Assembly: GCA_022710165.1 (NCBI GenBank) | Contig: JAKLHL010000088.1 | Location: 1 to 6,089, forward strand | DNA: 6,089 nucleotides | Source of the DNA: Bdellovibrionales bacterium | GTDB taxonomy: Bacteria > Bdellovibrionota > JAFGOL01 | Direction: 5' to 3' | Part shown: positions 5,457 through 6,089 of the stretch, piece by piece | Numbering within the stretch: position 1 is the stretch's first letter | Layout of the letters: the number at the start of each line of letters is the position of its first letter | Translations under genes and position numbers: made by a program | Notes under the pieces: model-generated | What the model was told of the DNA's origin: nothing | What the model saw: the letters and a program-made list of their open reading frames with translations, nothing else | The model's database searches: none

Positions 5457-6089
5457 TTACATTTTACTCCAGAAGCCATCATCCTTTCCGAAGCCGATGG
5501 CCTGACCGCTTATCATCAGGTTGAACGTTATGTTGTATTGTATGCCGGCCCTGTCGTATGGTGCTGTAGCCGCAACTTTTAAGAACCAGCATGCAGAAGG
5601 CGGGTAGTAGATTATGTCTGCGTACTTGTCCTGTATCCTGTCCTTTAAGGTGCCTGTTATTGTGTTGTTGAGTATGAACCTGGTGTTAAAACCAAAACGC
5701 CATATCCTGAAACCCAACCTGAACTTAAGCTGGTTTATATTACTGGATGCTTCCGTTTTGTCGAAGTAATAGCCTAAACCTATATAGTTCTCTTTTTCTG
5801 CTATCAAGAGCTCGCTGCTGGTGCCCAATTTTTTTGTATATACGTTATAAAAATTAGAGAGCAGTATGTTGAACCACTCGTAGTTAGCAAGTATGTCAGA
5901 TCTTAGATAGCCGAATGGCCTTCCGGTGGTATCTAAAAAATTATAAGTTTGGTACAATTTCCATTGAACTGGCAACAATACGGTGAAGTCGTCCTCTTGC
6001 GCCGTTATCTTTCTTTTTTTATCTTTGTCCGGTCTCTCTCTTAGGTCCAGAAAATCTTCTTTGGACGAGGTCATTATCTCTTTTTCATA
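5457..6089 (-). CDS. lptD: Outer-membrane beta-barrel protein, C-terminal part of LptD (LPS-assembly protein); 5' end outside the window
   Basis: The frame is open from the window edge (6089) to a TAA at 5457-5459, giving 210 residues. The first in-frame ATG (6074) has five open codons before it (YEKEI) and no initiation context, so this is an internal fragment, not a start. The sequence alternates aromatic and polar residues through repeated beta-strand-like stretches (LRSDILANYEWFNILLSNFYN, split by short turns; FRLGFRIWRFGFNTRF), as in a barrel. Near the end, DIIYYPPSACWFLKV followed by YNITFNLMISGQAIGFG matches the closing strands of LptD, where a conserved cysteine region precedes the last strands. 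LptD with the lipoprotein LptE places lipopolysaccharide in the outer leaflet. Only one cysteine is visible (codon 5589-5591), where E. coli has an adjacent pair. The gene converges on the FliO-like gene with a 6-nt gap. Another OstA-family barrel is the main alternative. Confidence 0.7.
   Translation of the reverse strand, partial: YEKEIMTSSKEDFLDLRERPDKDKKRKITAQEDDFTVLLPVQWKLYQTYNFLDTTGRPFGYLRSDILANYEWFNILLSNFYNVYTKKLGTSSELLIAEKENYIGLGYYFDKTEASSNINQLKFRLGFRIWRFGFNTRFILNNTITGTLKDRIQDKYADIIYYPPSACWFLKVAATAPYDRAGIQYNITFNLMISGQAIGFGKDDGFWSKM

Noticed and set aside
5475..5501. Inverted repeat GCCATC / GATGGC near the convergent junction as a terminator
   Set aside because: The stem is 6 bp with a loop of about 15 nt, there is no T-run after it in either direction, and it lies within lptD coding sequence.
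5457..6074. A complete 205-residue minus-strand gene starting at the ATG at 6074
   Set aside because: The frame stays open to the window edge, and the content matches only the C-terminal end of a much larger barrel protein, so this ATG is most likely internal.

Overview
The window looks like an ordinary stretch of a Gram-negative bacterial chromosome. It holds a tightly packed plus-strand gene run (about 1-5450) that meets a minus-strand outer-membrane gene (5457 to the window end) tail to tail. The lptD-like gene and the D-Ala-D-Ala ligase imply a peptidoglycan-containing, diderm organism. All plus-strand genes share a strong preference for ATA (Ile) and AGG/AGA (Arg) and moderate, AT-leaning composition. 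This fits candidate diderm lineages such as Omnitrophota or similar groups, but that placement is a low-confidence inference; nothing in the window is a phylogenetic marker I can resolve by eye.

Layout: (1) bases 1-93 are the last 30 codons of an unidentified upstream protein with a CxxC motif. (2) 116-1789 encodes a full-length bifunctional glutamate formimidoyltransferase / formimidoyl-THF cyclodeaminase (ftcD), a one-carbon folate enzyme. (3) 1770-2870 encodes D-alanine-D-alanine ligase (ddl). (4) 2857-4410 encodes a short-form methionyl-tRNA synthetase (metG). (5) 4413-5450 encodes a secreted/bitopic membrane protein: signal peptide, beta-rich extracytoplasmic domain, acidic linker, one transmembrane helix and a small C-terminal domain resembling the flagellar export protein FliO. 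(6) 5457-6089, minus strand, is the C-terminal part of a beta-barrel protein most like the LPS-assembly protein LptD; its 5' part lies beyond the window.

The plus-strand genes are separated by +22, -20, -14 and +2 nt, so they very probably form one transcript with translational coupling. No promoter or terminator is convincing inside the window. The genes do not form one pathway: folate metabolism, wall precursor synthesis, translation and an envelope protein are combined. No mobile element, CRISPR array, RNA gene or clearly new system was seen. The points most worth a second look are the orphan, extended FliO-like protein, the unidentified upstream tail, and the terminator-free 6-nt convergent junction.
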